This document shows, one piece after another, positions 61,601 to 64,000 of a stretch of 64,000 nt of DNA. The number at the start of each line of letters is the position of its first letter. The stretch's first letter is position 1. The translations under genes and the position numbers were made by a program. The notes under the pieces were generated by a model, which saw nothing but the letters and a program-made list of their open reading frames with translations, was not told where the DNA came from and did not search any database. The stretch comes from Vitellaria paradoxa (taxonomy: Eukaryota > Streptophyta > Magnoliopsida > Ericales > Sapotaceae): contig CM034234.1 in NCBI GenBank assembly GCA_019916065.1, positions 8,778,342 to 8,842,341 on the forward strand. The letters are read 5' to 3'.

Positions 61601-62529
61601 ACCAAGTATCAGTGGAAAGTCCCTGCTGCCAAATTCATCTCTTGATGATGCAGGATGGACCAAGGGGGAGGTTTTAGTTTCAAGAAGGTGCTTGAATGCA
61701 AAGAGGGATCAAACAAGGATCAAGAGGATGCAGAGAGGCCAATGACTGTTCGAATGGCAGCCAAAAGCCATTTGAACGGTCGTGTAGTCAACAGCTTCCA
61801 TATGTTTGTACTGGAAAAAAGATCCCGCGTCGCTTGAAAACCGTAACAGTTAAAATACACTTTCTTGCACTTTCATCAATTTTCTCAGGAACCATGCGGC
61901 AACAAATTGAAGGCAAGATCAAACCCACTCAAAAATTATCAAAAAATAATAATAAACGGAGAGAATACATAAATCCTCCTCTTCTACCCCCAAGGTTACA
62001 GGCAAAGAATCATTCTTTTAACTTCAAAGTCCAAAAAATCTAAAACTTTGGCATTTAGTTAAGTAGAAATTTTTCGTTGTTTCGAAATAAAACAACGCTA
62101 TAAGCACAAAACCAAAATTTTCCGTCCTTTTCTAGCATATCCTAAGCAACCAAACGTTCAAAAATCACCGAATGCGATCACACAAAAGTAGATCCAAAAA
62201 CTTAAATTTGGGCTAACTTTAACTGAATTCTCGGGAACTGAAACTAAAGTAAATAAAAAAAAATTTCAATTTTCCTTTCCTGCATTGCCTTATCAACCAA
62301 AAGGAGACAAATTCGAGAGATTTGATCATCGGACCTTGCATTCGAAGGAACCAGTAGGTGAACTCTGCTGCCATATTCGGACAGTCTTGTCGCCGCTGCA
62401 AGAGGCTAGCACCGCCGGAGTTCCGGCGACGCCAGTGCTTGGGTTCCAGGCGAGACCCCAGACGCGATCGGTGTGGCCTTCGAGCTTCTGAATCTCCTTG
62501 AGCTCGAAGCTCCCGTCGCAGAGGCTCAT
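49378..62529 (-). CDS. CIA1: Cytosolic iron-sulfur assembly protein CIA1 (WD40)
   Basis: Ten exons on the minus strand: 62529-62335, 56023-55877, 55661-55443, 55316-55252, 54122-54057, 53854-53783, 52783-52721, 52151-52082, 50453-50370 and 49449-49378. The model gives 350 residues (Arabidopsis CIA1 has 352), and every junction keeps frame. WD40 blades are clear, for example [15 protein letters not shown] with SGDKTVRIW, then [58 protein letters not shown] with [23 protein letters not shown], and the last blade ending [15 protein letters not shown]1 is a subunit of the targeting complex that, with MMS19 and a CIA2-type protein, delivers Fe-S clusters to cytosolic and nuclear apoproteins. Intron 1 is 6.3 kb because of a copia insertion. 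Introns 7 and 8 contain tandem duplications. Confidence 0.97.
49575..49634. repeat. (TC)n then (AC)n microsatellite in CIA1 intron 9
   Basis: A TC run is joined to an AC run by a single GA step, about 130 bp upstream of the last exon in the direction of transcription. On the coding strand it reads as GT and GA repeats. Confidence 0.9.
51466..52005. repeat. Tandem duplication, period 269 bp, in CIA1 intron 8
   Basis: GAGTAGAAAGAGAGAACTTT occurs at 51475 and 51744. The rest of the unit follows at the same spacing with few differences (GGGCGCCC versus GGGAGCCC, ATATAGG versus ATATAAG). The unit includes a MITE-like block with TTTGATTTGCTAAAAAAT and, at the far end, CTCCAAACACACCC. Intronic, next to exon 8. 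Confidence 0.9.
52455..52772 (-). repeat. Tandem duplication of 159 bp covering most of CIA1 exon 7
   Basis: GAGAGAAGTTTG occurs at 52458 and 52617. The two 159-bp copies (about 52455-52613 and 52614-52772) differ at only one noticed base (GTCAGTTT versus GTCAGCTT). The right copy holds the last 52 nt of functional exon 7, its donor and about 107 bp of intron 7. The left copy holds a pseudo-exon (52562-52613) with donor but no acceptor, because the first 11 nt of the exon and the splice site were not copied. Confidence 0.92.
56423..56674 (+). repeat. 5' LTR of the copia element
   Basis: 252 bp, beginning TATTAGCTG and ending TTACGCAATA, immediately before the primer-binding site. It contains a repeated motif TTTCCTTGTATATTAGCTG/TTCCTTGTATATATTTGGCTG that could include the TATA region. 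Confidence 0.93.
56859..57899 (+). pseudogene. Copia gag, interrupted by one stop
   Basis: It starts [20 protein letters not shown] and has the DUF4219/UBN2-type core ([20 protein letters not shown]). A TAA at 57063-57065 interrupts the frame, which resumes unchanged and runs to a CCHC zinc knuckle ([14 protein letters not shown]). It ends at TGA 57897-57899. The protease that follows is in another frame, overlapping here by a few bases. Copia elements usually have one continuous Gag-Pol frame, so this is probably a frameshift, though a programmed arrangement cannot be excluded by eye. Confidence 0.85.
57899..61102 (+). pseudogene. Copia pol (PR-INT-RT-RNaseH), interrupted
   Basis: Protease active site [13 protein letters not shown] near 58015. 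A TAA at 58256-58258 breaks the frame, which then continues through the integrase zinc finger (HDRLGH...CCICPM) and a D-D-E core ([25 protein letters not shown] [11 protein letters not shown]). Next are reverse transcriptase with YVDDIIITG, and RNase H with [16 protein letters not shown] and FCDNQAA. A TAG at 61100-61102 stops the frame just before the usual C-terminal LADIFTK words, which remain readable beyond it. All domains are recognisable, but the product would be truncated. Confidence 0.9.
61203..61455 (+). repeat. 3' LTR of the copia element
   Basis: 253 bp, nearly identical to the 5' LTR: three substitutions plus one extra T in a T-run. Followed by the target duplication CTCCT. Confidence 0.93.
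61463..61546 (+). mobile_element. 84-bp RTE-tailed retroposed insert
   Basis: The last 41 bp (CACCTAGTGGGAAAAGGCTT and a TTTGG-repeat tail) match the 3' end of the RTE LINEs at 38.8 and 41.8 kb. A 16-bp duplication TTATATTTCCTCCTCT flanks it: the right copy is 61547-61562. The left copy is split by the copia element into 56409-56422 plus 61461-61462. The first 43 bp of the insert have no recognised origin. Confidence 0.75.
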
Positions 62530-64000
62530 GGTGCGAATAGCAAAGGTAAGAAGACAGAGTTGGAGGTAAGGATTTGAATAGAGAAATCTGAGTTAGGGCT
62601 TTGGACTTGGAAGGAAAGAAGAATGCGAGTGAGAAAGGGAGTGAGTCGGGGGGGAACCACAGCGCAAGGAGGATGCTTGACCCGTGCCGCGACTGGCGAG
62701 AAACTAGTTGCAAGCCCGCGCCACCCGCGAGTCATGTATTGAATTATCAATCATTCACGACCTTTTTTTCAATTAATGTTCAAATTTTTGTTATTTTTAT
62801 TACTTTAGATTATAAATAAGTTTTTCTTTAAGAAAATTAATTTTTATTTATTTTCAATTTTTTCTTTCGGCATGGTATTTAACCTATTTTAAAAATAGGA
62901 TAAAGTACAATATACTTCATTGGGTTTAACCTTCAAAAAAATTATATATATATATATATATATTAATTTTATATATATAATAATTTTAACTCGTTTGGTG
63001 GCTTACAAGTCAAATTTGATTGCATGAAAAAAATTTTATGTAAATTTTAATACATTTAAACATACATTTTTTATTTATTTTATATTGAAATAAAATATTA
63101 TTTCATTTTTAAATGACTCAATATAAAATGTGTAGACAAATTTATCTTTATTTTTTATATAATCATATATTAGGTTTATACGACAGATATGACACAAATT
63201 CATTTAAATTTAACAAATTTCGTTAAGTTTATAATTCAATTTAAAAAACATGTTAATTATGTACTGACTTTTAAATTAGAGAAAGCCACATATTTTAGGG
63301 TCAAATTTCAATAGGGAGGATATAATTACTCGAAAAAAATACTTAAAATATAAAAATATAAAGTAAAAAATACCAACTGATTTTTTAAAAAAAATATTTT
63401 TTTCACTTGTATGATGATTTGCTTTTTTTTTTTTTACATTGTAAGGTTTAACGATGTTAAACCCGTACAAAATCTTGAATTAAATATTACGAATTTGTAT
63501 GTTTCCTAATTTAATGAAAAAAAGGAGAATCAAAAGATTCAAAATATTTGCAAGTTGCCAAAAGAAAATAAACTGTAATCTAAGTCCAAGTAGGGATCCA
63601 AGTTCAATTAAAGGGAAAGATGAATTTTACACCGTCTAGGACTCAGTCATACACATCGTAAAATTCCAGTAGAGGTCACAAGCTACTCACAGAGAGTGCG
63701 CAGGTTGCCCCAAGGGTGCTGGGAGTCCACATGGGACTCAAGACAACGTACATGTTGACTATATAGTGAAATTGTTTTTGAGGTTTTTTTATTCTTAAAA
63801 AGAGTTTTTTTTATTAATTATTTAGTGTTACTGTCTTTATTATGTGTAATTGCATGTCAAGTTAGACTTGAAATTTTTCAAACATTTTTTCATTCCTTTT
63901 TTTTTTTCACAAATAACGTGTCTGGAAGTTAAAAAAGTAAATAAATAAATAAAATTTGGATGAAAAAATTTTATTTAAGATGAAAAAAGTTAGTTCGAAT
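62530..64000. other. CIA1 upstream region and gene-free DNA
   Basis: The first 200 bp are GC-richer and should hold the CIA1 leader and promoter, though no clear TATA box was found. Beyond this the sequence is AT-rich, with an (AT)n run at 62944-62963 and T-runs. A GC-richer patch at 63.58-63.76 kb has no open frame of note. No second gene is seen before the window ends. Confidence 0.45.

Noticed and set aside
1..64000. tRNA, rRNA, CRISPR array, operon or prophage
   Set aside because: None seen. Gene structure is plant nuclear throughout, and the only tRNA-like signal is the degenerate SINE head at 15.06 kb.

Overview
This is nuclear DNA of a flowering plant, most likely a eudicot. The evidence is GT-AG introns, very AT-rich intergenic DNA, many plant transposon families, and proteins that match Arabidopsis families closely (ABI5, FtsZ2, CIA1, BIC1). 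I cannot name the species. The gene models below were assembled by eye from reading frames and splice sites. All multi-exon models keep frame across every junction.

Layout. At 1-2.3 kb is the 5' part of a decayed Ty3/gypsy element on the minus strand, cut by the window edge. Transposon-derived repeats continue to about 5.8 kb. At 7.85-11.9 kb (+) is a five-exon membrane-anchored alpha/beta hydrolase. At 13.1-13.7 kb (-) is a single-exon germin-like protein. At about 19-24.8 kb (+) is an ABI5-type bZIP transcription factor, with ABRE motifs and a TATA box upstream, a probable 5' leader intron and a short upstream ORF. From 24.8 to 33.4 kb there is no gene, only AT-rich DNA dense in MITEs. At 34.3-44.8 kb (+) is the seven-exon plastid division gene FtsZ2. 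Its 5.4-kb third intron is largely a decayed copia element carrying nested LINE and hAT insertions. At 48.55-49.0 kb (+) is a BIC-type inhibitor of cryptochromes. Tail-to-tail with it, at 49.4-62.5 kb (-), is the ten-exon WD40 gene CIA1 of cytosolic iron-sulfur assembly. Its first intron contains a young, full-length copia element with unusual LTR ends. Introns 7 and 8 carry recent tandem duplications, one of which copies most of exon 7.

The six cellular genes act in unrelated processes: hydrolysis at a membrane, cell wall or apoplast, ABA signalling, plastid division, blue-light signalling, and Fe-S assembly. Nothing suggests a cluster. The most instructive signals are the transposon histories. 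Several insertions can be ordered, because one lies inside the target-site duplication or inside one LTR of another.
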